DNA of 64,000 nucleotides from positions 558,001-622,000 of the forward strand of contig CAVSCR010000003.1 of NCBI GenBank assembly GCA_963726575.1, written 5' to 3'. The notes beneath the pieces are model-generated. The model was not told the origin of the DNA, ran no database searches, and saw only the letters and a program-made list of their open reading frames with translations. The translations under genes were made by a program, and so were the position numbers. Below, one piece after another: positions 49,936 to 57,883 of this stretch (the stretch's first letter is position 1; every line of letters starts with the position of its first letter). Source of the DNA: CAVSCR01 sp963726575 (GTDB lineage: Bacteria; Actinomycetota; Actinomycetes; JAHEKZ01).

Positions 49936-51764
49936 CGACGCGCGGTCCCCTCTGTGAGCACGTGCGGCACTGGCTCGCGGTACGGCTGTGCGACCCCACG
50001 AGCGTTCCCATGGGGCCTTTCGGTGGTATCGGGTGCGGCGGAAGGGTCCTGAAGCCTGGGGGCGGCCGGTCCGGAGCCACTCGGACGTGCCTGTCGGTCG
50101 GTGTGGAAGGCGGCGATGGAGTCGCGGAGTTGGGCGGCCAGGCTGTTCAGCTGGGCGGCTGAGGCGGCGGCTTGTTTGGAGCCGACCGCGTACTGCCGGG
50201 ACACGTCAGAGACCTGGGTCATCGCCGCGACCACCTGGTCGGAGGCGCTGCGTTGCTGCTGGGTGGCGATCGAGATCTCCTTCGCCGCGGTGGTGGTCTC
50301 ATCGACCATCCCCGAGATCAGCTCCAGGCTGGAGACCACCTCCCGGGCCAACGCCGACCCGGTGGCCACCTCCCGAGCCCCCTCCTCAGAGGCCAAGATC
50401 GTGGCATTGGTCTCGGCCTGGATCTGGGCCACCAACGCCTGGATCTGACCAGCAGACTCACTGGACCGCTCGGCCAGCTTGCGGACCTCCGCGGCCACCA
50501 CCGCGAACCCCCGACCATGCTCCCCAGCCCGAGCCGCCTCGATCGCCGCGTTCAACGCCAACAAGTTCGTCTGATCGGCCAACTCATCGATCACCGCCAG
50601 AATCGCCCCGATCTGCTGCCCCTTCTCCCCCAACGACAACGCCCGCACCGCAATCTGATCCACCCGCGAAGCAATCGAGTCCATCGCCGACACCGACGCA
50701 TGCACCGCCGAACGACCCCGTTCAGCAAACCCCAACGTCTCCGTCGCGAACCGCGACACCGACTCCGCCGTCTCCGCGATCTGCGCCGCCGTCGCCGCCA
50801 ACTCCTCAATCGTCGCCGTCGTCTGCGACACCGCCGAGGACTGCTCCGACGCCGACACCGCCTGCTGCTGCGCCGACACCACCAACTCCGACGCCGACAC
50901 CCCCAACTGCTCACCCCCCACCCGCACCGCATCCACCAACACCCGCAGCTGGTCCACGGTCTCGTCGAGTGCGTCACCGAGACGGTCCAACGGGTTGTGT
51001 TCGAGGTCCACGTTCCCGCTCCTGCGCATGGAGACCGTGAGGTCACCCTTGGCGGTCTGGGCGAGCGTCGCCGACAGCTCCTCGACGTGGGCGTTCAACA
51101 CCTCGTGCGACCAGCCGTTGCGCTCAGCTGCGTCGTAGAGCGAACGCGAGACACCACGGACGAGCAAGAAGATGGCGCTGCCACCCACGACGACGCTGAC
51201 GGCATAGGCCGCGTTCGGCCCGGTGGCGGTATGGGTGATCGCGGCGGATGCGGCGGCGCCTCCGGCGATCAACGCGGCGACCCCCCATCCTGCGGCGTAG
51301 ACGAGCACGGTCGCGAGGTAGACGGCGCAGAGCAGGGCGACGATCCACAGCGGGCTACGGCTGCCGCCGGTGCTGAGGGTGGCGGCCTCGACCAGCCCGA
51401 GCTGGAGGACGCCGCAGGTTCCGTCCCACCGGTCGGTCACCTCGAAGGAGTGGCGCCGCGCCACTGCTCGCCAGGCCAGGCCGGTCGCCGCCGACGCGAC
51501 TGCGATCATGGCCGCAGTGACCGCGACCAGCAGCAACGGAGCGGTCTCGTGTCGGGCCGACAGCCACAGCCAGCTCACCACCACGCCCAGCCCGACCAGG
51601 CTCCAGTGCAGGACGGTGGTCTCGATGGCGCTGCGTCGACCGAACGGCAACGAAGCACCACCGCTCTTGGCCCGCTCTATGTCGGCCAGGATCTCCTCGG
51701 CGGTACGGCCCGGCGTTGCCACGTCGTCCTCCCACCGATCGATGCCTGCGCTCCCGTGGGACAC
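49932..51764 (-). CDS. Methyl-accepting chemotaxis protein, receptor 1
   Basis: 610 residues. N-terminus begins with a shared motif (RRSAIETTVLHW) and contains about six TM segments with only short loops, so there is no periplasmic ligand domain and sensing probably occurs in the membrane. A HAMP-like helix region (~215–275) leads to the shared signalling module: GGEQLGVSASELVVSAQQQA, then the hairpin tip EAARAGEHGRGFAVVAAEVR, ending QLRDSIAAFHT. A unique 55-residue Pro/Arg tail follows and no CheR pentapeptide is seen. The module is nearly identical in DNA to the three other receptors upstream. Confidence 0.93.
   Translation of the reverse strand: MSHGSAGIDRWEDDVATPGRTAEEILADIERAKSGGASLPFGRRSAIETTVLHWSLVGLGVVVSWLWLSARHETAPLLLVAVTAAMIAVASAATGLAWRAVARRHSFEVTDRWDGTCGVLQLGLVEAATLSTGGSRSPLWIVALLCAVYLATVLVYAAGWGVAALIAGGAAASAAITHTATGPNAAYAVSVVVGGSAIFLLVRGVSRSLYDAAERNGWSHEVLNAHVEELSATLAQTAKGDLTVSMRRSGNVDLEHNPLDRLGDALDETVDQLRVLVDAVRVGGEQLGVSASELVVSAQQQAVSASEQSSAVSQTTATIEELAATAAQIAETAESVSRFATETLGFAERGRSAVHASVSAMDSIASRVDQIAVRALSLGEKGQQIGAILAVIDELADQTNLLALNAAIEAARAGEHGRGFAVVAAEVRKLAERSSESAGQIQALVAQIQAETNATILASEEGAREVATGSALAREVVSSLELISGMVDETTTAAKEISIATQQQRSASDQVVAAMTQVSDVSRQYAVGSKQAAASAAQLNSLAAQLRDSIAAFHTDRQARPSGSGPAAPRLQDPSAAPDTTERPHGNARGVAQPYREPVPHVLTEGTARR
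50098..50918 (-). repeat. Signalling-module repeat, copy 1
   Basis: 821 bp aligned without gaps to copies 2–4 at offsets +1754, +3490 and +5188. Its encoded residues are the same in all four receptors. Beyond 50918 it continues about 30 bp in common with copies 3 and 4 only. Confidence 0.92.
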
Positions 51765-51838
51765 ATCGGCGCCGCCGGGGGACGGCTGTACCCCATTCGG
51801 CCCAAAGAAGCGGGCACGTGGCAGGCCCGGTGTCGGGG

Positions 51839-53467
51839 CTAGTGGGCGTCTTCGGTGTGGAAGGCGGCGATGGAGTCGCGGAGTTGGGCGGCCAGGCTGT
51901 TCAGCTGGGCGGCTGAGGCGGCGGCTTGTTTGGAGCCGACCGCGTACTGCCGGGACACGTCAGAGACCTGGGTCATCGCCGCGACCACCTGGTCGGAGGC
52001 GCTGCGTTGCTGCTGGGTGGCGATCGAGATCTCCTTCGCCGCGGTGGTGGTCTCATCGACCATCCCCGAGATCAGCTCCAGGCTGGAGACCACCTCCCGG
52101 GCCAACGCCGACCCGGTGGCCACCTCCCGAGCCCCCTCCTCAGAGGCCAAGATCGTGGCATTGGTCTCGGCCTGGATCTGGGCCACCAACGCCTGGATCT
52201 GACCAGCAGACTCACTGGACCGCTCGGCCAGCTTGCGGACCTCCGCGGCCACCACCGCGAACCCCCGACCATGCTCCCCAGCCCGAGCCGCCTCGATCGC
52301 CGCGTTCAACGCCAACAAGTTCGTCTGATCGGCCAACTCATCGATCACCGCCAGAATCGCCCCGATCTGCTGCCCCTTCTCCCCCAACGACAACGCCCGC
52401 ACCGCAATCTGATCCACCCGCGAAGCAATCGAGTCCATCGCCGACACCGACGCATGCACCGCCGAACGACCCCGTTCAGCAAACCCCAACGTCTCCGTCG
52501 CGAACCGCGACACCGACTCCGCCGTCTCCGCGATCTGCGCCGCCGTCGCCGCCAACTCCTCAATCGTCGCCGTCGTCTGCGACACCGCCGAGGACTGCTC
52601 CGACGCCGACACCGCCTGCTGCTGCGCCGACACCACCAACTCCGACGCCGACACCCCCAACTGCTCACCCCCGGATCGCAGGTGGGTCACGAGCAGCCGC
52701 AAGGAGTCGACGGCCTCGTTGAAGGCTCCGGCCAGCTCGGCCATGACGCTCGCGCCGAGGCCGGCGCCTTGCGCGGAGTCGACCGCGACCGAATGGACGA
52801 GATCGCCGCGGGCGGCGCGGCCGAGGGCGGCGGACAGCTCGTGGACCCGACGTTCCAGCTCTGCCTGGCTCAACCCGATGCTCTCCGCCTCGTCGTAGAG
52901 CGCTCGTGCCGCGCCGCGCACTACGAGGTAGAGCGCCGGGACGCTGACGGACAGACCGACGGCGAACACGAGGTCGAGCCGAACCGGCTCCGCAATGGCC
53001 CAGAGCACCAGCCAAGGTGCTGCCACCAGAGCGGCCGCAACGTAGTAACGAAGCTCGTACACCAGCGCCGTGGCCAGGTAGACCACCGAGACGAAGCCGG
53101 CCAGCCACAGCGGGCTCAGCGGCCCGCCAGTGCCGACGGTTCCGGTGAGGACGGCGACGGTGGCGACCACGGCACTGGGACCGTCCCAGCGGTCTGTGAC
53201 GTCGTAGGAGGCACTGGTCCGCACGGCGTGAACGGCGAGCGCGGCGGCCAGAACTGCCACCGCCAGCTGGACTGTCAAAGCAGCCACTCCCAGGAGGGTC
53301 ACCGAGCTATGCGTGGCCGACACCCACAACGCGGTGAGCAACACGGTCAGCCCAAGAACACCCCAGTGGACGCTGATCGTCTCGACCGCGTTGCGCCGGT
53401 TGAACGACATCGAGACGTCGACGTCGGAAGCGACGTCACTGATGGTCCCGGACATGCCTACGGCCAA
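51839..53467 (-). CDS. Methyl-accepting chemotaxis protein, receptor 2
   Basis: 542 residues, GTG/ATG start region at 53455–53467. N-terminal motif RRNAVETISVHWGVLGLTVL and about six TM segments; sensor half differs from the other receptors. Linker (AQGAGLGASVMAELAGAFNE) then the shared signalling module from GGEQLGVSA on, and ends with FHTEDAH. 74 bp separate it from receptor 1. No HAMP-independent ligand domain and no pentapeptide. Confidence 0.93.
   Translation of the reverse strand: MAVGMSGTISDVASDVDVSMSFNRRNAVETISVHWGVLGLTVLLTALWVSATHSSVTLLGVAALTVQLAVAVLAAALAVHAVRTSASYDVTDRWDGPSAVVATVAVLTGTVGTGGPLSPLWLAGFVSVVYLATALVYELRYYVAAALVAAPWLVLWAIAEPVRLDLVFAVGLSVSVPALYLVVRGAARALYDEAESIGLSQAELERRVHELSAALGRAARGDLVHSVAVDSAQGAGLGASVMAELAGAFNEAVDSLRLLVTHLRSGGEQLGVSASELVVSAQQQAVSASEQSSAVSQTTATIEELAATAAQIAETAESVSRFATETLGFAERGRSAVHASVSAMDSIASRVDQIAVRALSLGEKGQQIGAILAVIDELADQTNLLALNAAIEAARAGEHGRGFAVVAAEVRKLAERSSESAGQIQALVAQIQAETNATILASEEGAREVATGSALAREVVSSLELISGMVDETTTAAKEISIATQQQRSASDQVVAAMTQVSDVSRQYAVGSKQAAASAAQLNSLAAQLRDSIAAFHTEDAH
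51852..52672 (-). repeat. Signalling-module repeat, copy 2
   Basis: Same length and phase as copy 1. Diverges sharply after 52672, at codons for GGEQ, whereas copies 1, 3 and 4 remain alike for another 30 bp or more; this marks one edge of the homogenised tract. Confidence 0.92.
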
Positions 53468-53577
53468 CTCCTCGAGGCGCCGCGCTGGAGTGCGGCACCG
53501 TAAACAGATCGGTCCAGGACCGTCGCTGGTTTAGCCCGAATGGGCGACAGCGGCGCGTTGGCGCTCCGGGGCGGTGG

Positions 53578-55162
53578 TCAAGGGGCATCGGTGTGGAAGG
53601 CGGCGATGGAGTCGCGGAGTTGGGCGGCCAGGCTGTTCAGCTGGGCGGCTGAGGCGGCGGCTTGTTTGGAGCCGACCGCGTACTGCCGGGACACGTCAGA
53701 GACCTGGGTCATCGCCGCGACCACCTGGTCGGAGGCGCTGCGTTGCTGCTGGGTGGCGATCGAGATCTCCTTCGCCGCGGTGGTGGTCTCATCGACCATC
53801 CCCGAGATCAGCTCCAGGCTGGAGACCACCTCCCGGGCCAACGCCGACCCGGTGGCCACCTCCCGAGCCCCCTCCTCAGAGGCCAAGATCGTGGCATTGG
53901 TCTCGGCCTGGATCTGGGCCACCAACGCCTGGATCTGACCAGCAGACTCACTGGACCGCTCGGCCAGCTTGCGGACCTCCGCGGCCACCACCGCGAACCC
54001 CCGACCATGCTCCCCAGCCCGAGCCGCCTCGATCGCCGCGTTCAACGCCAACAAGTTCGTCTGATCGGCCAACTCATCGATCACCGCCAGAATCGCCCCG
54101 ATCTGCTGCCCCTTCTCCCCCAACGACAACGCCCGCACCGCAATCTGATCCACCCGCGAAGCAATCGAGTCCATCGCCGACACCGACGCATGCACCGCCG
54201 AACGACCCCGCTCAGCAAACCCCAACGTCTCCGTCGCGAACCGCGACACCGACTCCGCCGTCTCCGCGATCTGCGCCGCCGTCGCCGCCAACTCCTCAAT
54301 CGTCGCCGTCGTCTGCGACACCGCCGAGGACTGCTCCGACGCCGACACCGCCTGCTGCTGCGCCGACACCACCAACTCCGACGCCGACACCCCCAACTGC
54401 TCACCCCCCACCCGCACCGCATCCACCAACACCCGCAAATTCACCAACGTGTGATCGAAAGCACCCGCCAGCGCTTGGAGATGTGCCGCCTGATCGGTAC
54501 CCGTGGCGTCGGCCACCGGCTCGATGTCGGGCGCGCGGACCGTCAGGTCGCCGGCCGCCGCGCGCGCCAAGGCGGCCGACAGCTGCTCGACCTGCCGCGT
54601 CAGCTGCAGCTCCTGCTCCTCGGCGAGGAAGCGGTTCGTGTAGAGGTCGTCCGCGAACAGATACGTGACGGCGATGCCAGCGAGGGCGCCGAAGGCGTAG
54701 GCGATCACCTCGGGCCAGCGGCCGTCCAACGTCTGCGAGATCCAGCCGGCGACCGGCAGACCCGCCACCAGCAGCGCACCGGTGGCCAGTGGAATAGCCA
54801 AGGCTCACCGACATCCCGAGGTACGGGATCCACAGCAGAGCAACGAACATCGTCGGGGACGCCAGACCACCAGAGCTGCCCACGAAGCCGGCCAGCACGA
54901 CGATGCCGGTCAGGCAGACCGCGCTCTCCCAGATCATCGTGCGTTGCAGGCTCTGCCGGTCGACGGCGGCGGCCGCGAGTGAGGTCGTCAGCAGGGCCAC
55001 GAAGGCGAGCAGGCCCAACGAGACGAATGTCCACGACCAGTGGACCTGCGCGCCGGAGTGAGTGGCGAGCAGCAACGTGACGCAGGCACCGACCAGCACC
55101 AGCCAGTGCTGCCCGGCGGACTCGAAGGCGTTGCGCTTGGTGTACACGGGAGCGCCGCTCAC
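53578..55162 (-). pseudogene. Methyl-accepting chemotaxis protein, receptor 3, with a one-base frameshift
   Basis: GTG at 55162 opens a normal receptor N-terminus (KRNAFESAGQHWLVLVGACV) with TM segments up to GMSVSL near 54806. The rest (IPLATGALLVAGLPVAGWIS, linker, shared signalling module, FHTDAP) is in another frame. One extra T in AGCCTTGGCT near 54803 explains it; without it the product would be about 527 residues and match its paralogues. Either a recent mutation or a base-call error. The downstream part could also start from TTG 54801. GTGA overlap with receptor 4. Confidence 0.8.
53588..54470 (-). repeat. Signalling-module repeat, copy 3
   Basis: Shares 821 bp with copies 1–2 and about 876 bp with copy 4 (through codons for DHTLVNLRVLVDAVRV). 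The only base difference I found against the others is C at 54211 where copies 1, 2 and 4 have T; it is silent (Glu GAG versus GAA). Confidence 0.92.
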
Positions 55163-56844
55163 ACTGCCGGCTCTGGCGCAACGTCTGCCGCGTCGACCGG
55201 CACCTGGACGGACTCCCGTAGCCCGACGGCCGGGCTCGCCCAGCCCCGCGCACTTACCGTCCCTGCGGCCGGACCGTCTGCGGCTCGGGTCCGGAAGGCG
55301 GCGATGGAGTCGCGGAGTTGGGCGGCCAGGCTGTTCAGCTGGGCGGCTGAGGCGGCGGCTTGTTTGGAGCCGACCGCGTACTGCCGGGACACGTCAGAGA
55401 CCTGGGTCATCGCCGCGACCACCTGGTCGGAGGCGCTGCGTTGCTGCTGGGTGGCGATCGAGATCTCCTTCGCCGCGGTGGTGGTCTCATCGACCATCCC
55501 CGAGATCAGCTCCAGGCTGGAGACCACCTCCCGGGCCAACGCCGACCCGGTGGCCACCTCCCGAGCCCCCTCCTCAGAGGCCAAGATCGTGGCATTGGTC
55601 TCGGCCTGGATCTGGGCCACCAACGCCTGGATCTGACCAGCAGACTCACTGGACCGCTCGGCCAGCTTGCGGACCTCCGCGGCCACCACCGCGAACCCCC
55701 GACCATGCTCCCCAGCCCGAGCCGCCTCGATCGCCGCGTTCAACGCCAACAAGTTCGTCTGATCGGCCAACTCATCGATCACCGCCAGAATCGCCCCGAT
55801 CTGCTGCCCCTTCTCCCCCAACGACAACGCCCGCACCGCAATCTGATCCACCCGCGAAGCAATCGAGTCCATCGCCGACACCGACGCATGCACCGCCGAA
55901 CGACCCCGTTCAGCAAACCCCAACGTCTCCGTCGCGAACCGCGACACCGACTCCGCCGTCTCCGCGATCTGCGCCGCCGTCGCCGCCAACTCCTCAATCG
56001 TCGCCGTCGTCTGCGACACCGCCGAGGACTGCTCCGACGCCGACACCGCCTGCTGCTGCGCCGACACCACCAACTCCGACGCCGACACCCCCAACTGCTC
56101 ACCCCCCACCCGCACCGCATCCACCAACACCCGCAAATTCACCAACGTGTGATCGAAAGCACCCGCCAACACGGACAGTTGCTCGTCATCGGTGGTCACG
56201 TGGGGAGCGGCAACGGTGAGGTCGCCTTCTGCCGTTCGGGCGAGCACTGACGCGAACGAGTCGACACTCGTCTGCAGAGAAGCACGTTGCTGTTCGACCT
56301 TGTCGCGCGCCAGGTGCCGGTCGGCGTCGAACTCCTGGTTCACCCAGGTGCCGCCGGCCACCAGGGCAAGAGCCGCCAGGCCCAGGACCGCCATAGGTGA
56401 GGTCCAGGTGTGCGTGAGCAGCCCGGACAGCCCGATCACGGCCGCGAGACCGGCCGCGAGCAGACGGCACTGCCATTTGATGAAGACCATGGGGAAGTAG
56501 GGCGTCAGCAGCGCCAGCCCGAACCAGGCGAGACTGCCAGCTCCTCCGGTGGCGGTCGCCAGCAGACTCAGGCCGGCGACCTGTCCCACCAGTGTCGGGA
56601 CGTCCCACAGCTGCGTCTGGGGCAGTGCCTGCCCGGTCGCGGCGGCGTAGCCGGCGAAGCCGGTCAGCGCAAGGGCACTCGCGACGCTGATGGCCAGACC
56701 GCCCAGACCGAGCAGCGGGTACCAGGCATCCGGGGTGTGTCCGCCGAACAGCCATTGCCGCTGCAACAGGACCAGCACCACTGCCGTCGTCAAGGCAGCC
56801 CAGTGCATCAGGATGGACTGGGCGGCGTTGCGCCGGCTGAACAT
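55159..56844 (-). CDS. Methyl-accepting chemotaxis protein, receptor 4
   Basis: 561 residues. Starts MFSRRNAAQSILMHWAALTT; about six TM segments; a DADRHLARDKVEQQRASLQT helix links to the module shared with receptors 1–3. The tail (GTVSARGWASPAVGLRESVQ) ends PEPAV and is different from the others. First receptor downstream of cheW (57 bp). Its linker AGAFDHTLVNLRVLVDAV is shared with receptor 3, indicating they are the closest pair. Confidence 0.93.
   Translation of the reverse strand: MFSRRNAAQSILMHWAALTTAVVLVLLQRQWLFGGHTPDAWYPLLGLGGLAISVASALALTGFAGYAAATGQALPQTQLWDVPTLVGQVAGLSLLATATGGAGSLAWFGLALLTPYFPMVFIKWQCRLLAAGLAAVIGLSGLLTHTWTSPMAVLGLAALALVAGGTWVNQEFDADRHLARDKVEQQRASLQTSVDSFASVLARTAEGDLTVAAPHVTTDDEQLSVLAGAFDHTLVNLRVLVDAVRVGGEQLGVSASELVVSAQQQAVSASEQSSAVSQTTATIEELAATAAQIAETAESVSRFATETLGFAERGRSAVHASVSAMDSIASRVDQIAVRALSLGEKGQQIGAILAVIDELADQTNLLALNAAIEAARAGEHGRGFAVVAAEVRKLAERSSESAGQIQALVAQIQAETNATILASEEGAREVATGSALAREVVSSLELISGMVDETTTAAKEISIATQQQRSASDQVVAAMTQVSDVSRQYAVGSKQAAASAAQLNSLAAQLRDSIAAFRTRAADGPAAGTVSARGWASPAVGLRESVQVPVDAADVAPEPAV
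55293..56168 (-). repeat. Signalling-module repeat, copy 4
   Basis: 876 bp in common with copy 3 and about 814 bp with copies 1 and 2, without gaps. The left edge is GGAAGGCGG at 55293, since the last codons before it differ (FRT instead of FHT). Confidence 0.92.
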
Positions 56845-56901
56845 CGGGCCTCCGTAACAGTCGTCGTCAGTCGCCAGGAGCAGATGTCGACCCGGCGGAG
56901 A

Positions 56902-57474
56902 TCACCTGCGGTTGCGGCGAGCCGAGGGAAGCTGGTCGCGCAGTCGCAGCACGGCGCCTGCGTCGATCAACGCCACCGGACCGTCGTGGTCGACGACGCC
57001 TCGGACCAGCGGCGCGATACCGGCGGCGACGGTGGCCGGCATGCCGTCCATGACGCCACCGGCCGCTTCGAGCAGGCCGGGCACGAAGTCGGCGAGGACG
57101 CCGACCTCCAGATCGTCTTGGGACAGCACCACCAGGCGGGCACTCGTGGGCAGCGGGGCCTGCTCGGCGCCGGCCAGCGGGCGCAGGTCGACCACGGGGA
57201 GGACGCGGCCGCGCCAGTTGACGACTCCGGCGAGCCAGTGCGGGACGCCGGGCAGGCGGGTCACGACGGGCACCGGAACGACTTCGGCGACGGCGGCCAT
57301 GTCGACGGCATACCTGGCGCCCCCGAAGCGCAGCACGACGCCACTGACCGGCGCCGCGGCCGGTTCCTCGGCGTCGGACGTCACGGCCCCCGGCCGGTCT
57401 GACGACGCGACCCGATCCACCATCTCCACGTCGGGCCTATCGACCAGATGGGGGACTGTCTGTAGTACGCCCAC
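56902..57474 (-). CDS. cheW: CheW-type coupling protein
   Basis: 190 residues (start GTG 57474, or ATG 57423 which would remove an unconserved head). CheW fold: VVLRFGGARYAVDMAAVAEV, VPHWLAGVVNWRGRVLPVVD (the N-x-RG-x-(V/I)LPV motif), ARLVVLSQDDLEVGVLADFV and a short C-terminal Arg-rich tail. Links CheA to the receptors. First clearly chemosensory gene of the leftward operon; its start overlaps the preceding membrane protein gene. Confidence 0.9.
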   Translation of the reverse strand: MGVLQTVPHLVDRPDVEMVDRVASSDRPGAVTSDAEEPAAAPVSGVVLRFGGARYAVDMAAVAEVVPVPVVTRLPGVPHWLAGVVNWRGRVLPVVDLRPLAGAEQAPLPTSARLVVLSQDDLEVGVLADFVPGLLEAAGGVMDGMPATVAAGIAPLVRGVVDHDGPVALIDAGAVLRLRDQLPSARRNRR

Positions 57475-57883
57475 CCTTGCGCGCGGGTACCGCGAGCAGG
57501 AGCAGCAGAAGGAAGGCCCCGCCGTAGAGGTACACCCGGACGCGAAGGTCGTCAGGCATCACGAGGTCGCCGCCGCGTCGCCACAACGCCGGACTCAAGG
57601 CGCCGAGCAGCCAGACGCCGGTGACCGCGAGGCGAAGAATCCGCCCGTAACCGAGCCAGGCCAGCCCCAAGGTCAGGGCAGCCGCGCAGGCCAGCGCCGC
57701 GATCAGCCCCCAGGGAGGTACGGCCAGCTGCAAGAAGGCGCCGGCTGCCCCGAGGAACGCGGCGGCCACGAGCAGCACCACGACCGCAGCGGCGGTGATG
57801 ACGGGGTCGAGGGGTTGCTCGGAACCGGCTTCGGTGCCCGGGACGGGAGCCGCGGCCGGCTCAGTGGAGGGTTCGAACGTCAC
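57437..57883 (-). CDS. Four-TM membrane protein (DUF6113-like)
   Basis: 148 residues, four hydrophobic segments: VITAAAVVVLLVAAAFLGAA, WGLIAALACAAALTLGLAWL, ILRLAVTGVWLLGALSPALW and YGGAFLLLLLLAVPA. Pro/Glu-rich N-terminal tail. Similar small proteins sit near mshB in streptomycetes and relatives (DUF6113). Function unknown. GTGA overlap with the FtsH-like gene. Confidence 0.7.
   Translation of the reverse strand: MTFEPSTEPAAAPVPGTEAGSEQPLDPVITAAAVVVLLVAAAFLGAAGAFLQLAVPPWGLIAALACAAALTLGLAWLGYGRILRLAVTGVWLLGALSPALWRRGGDLVMPDDLRVRVYLYGGAFLLLLLLAVPARKGGRTTDSPPSGR

Noticed and set aside
47386..50052. Plus-strand open frame of nearly 890 codons opposite cheA
   Set aside because: Shadow of the cheA gene in high-GC DNA; no ribosome site and no recognisable domain.
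50172..51842. Long plus-strand open frame (about 550 codons) antisense to receptor 1, with matching frames opposite the other receptors
   Set aside because: It arises from G-ending codon bias on the coding strand; the product is His/Arg/Leu-rich low-complexity sequence with no family mark, and the minus strand is clearly the receptor.
50098..56168. Four large repeats as copies of an insertion sequence
   Set aside because: Each lies in frame inside a receptor gene; there is no transposase, terminal inverted repeat or target duplication.
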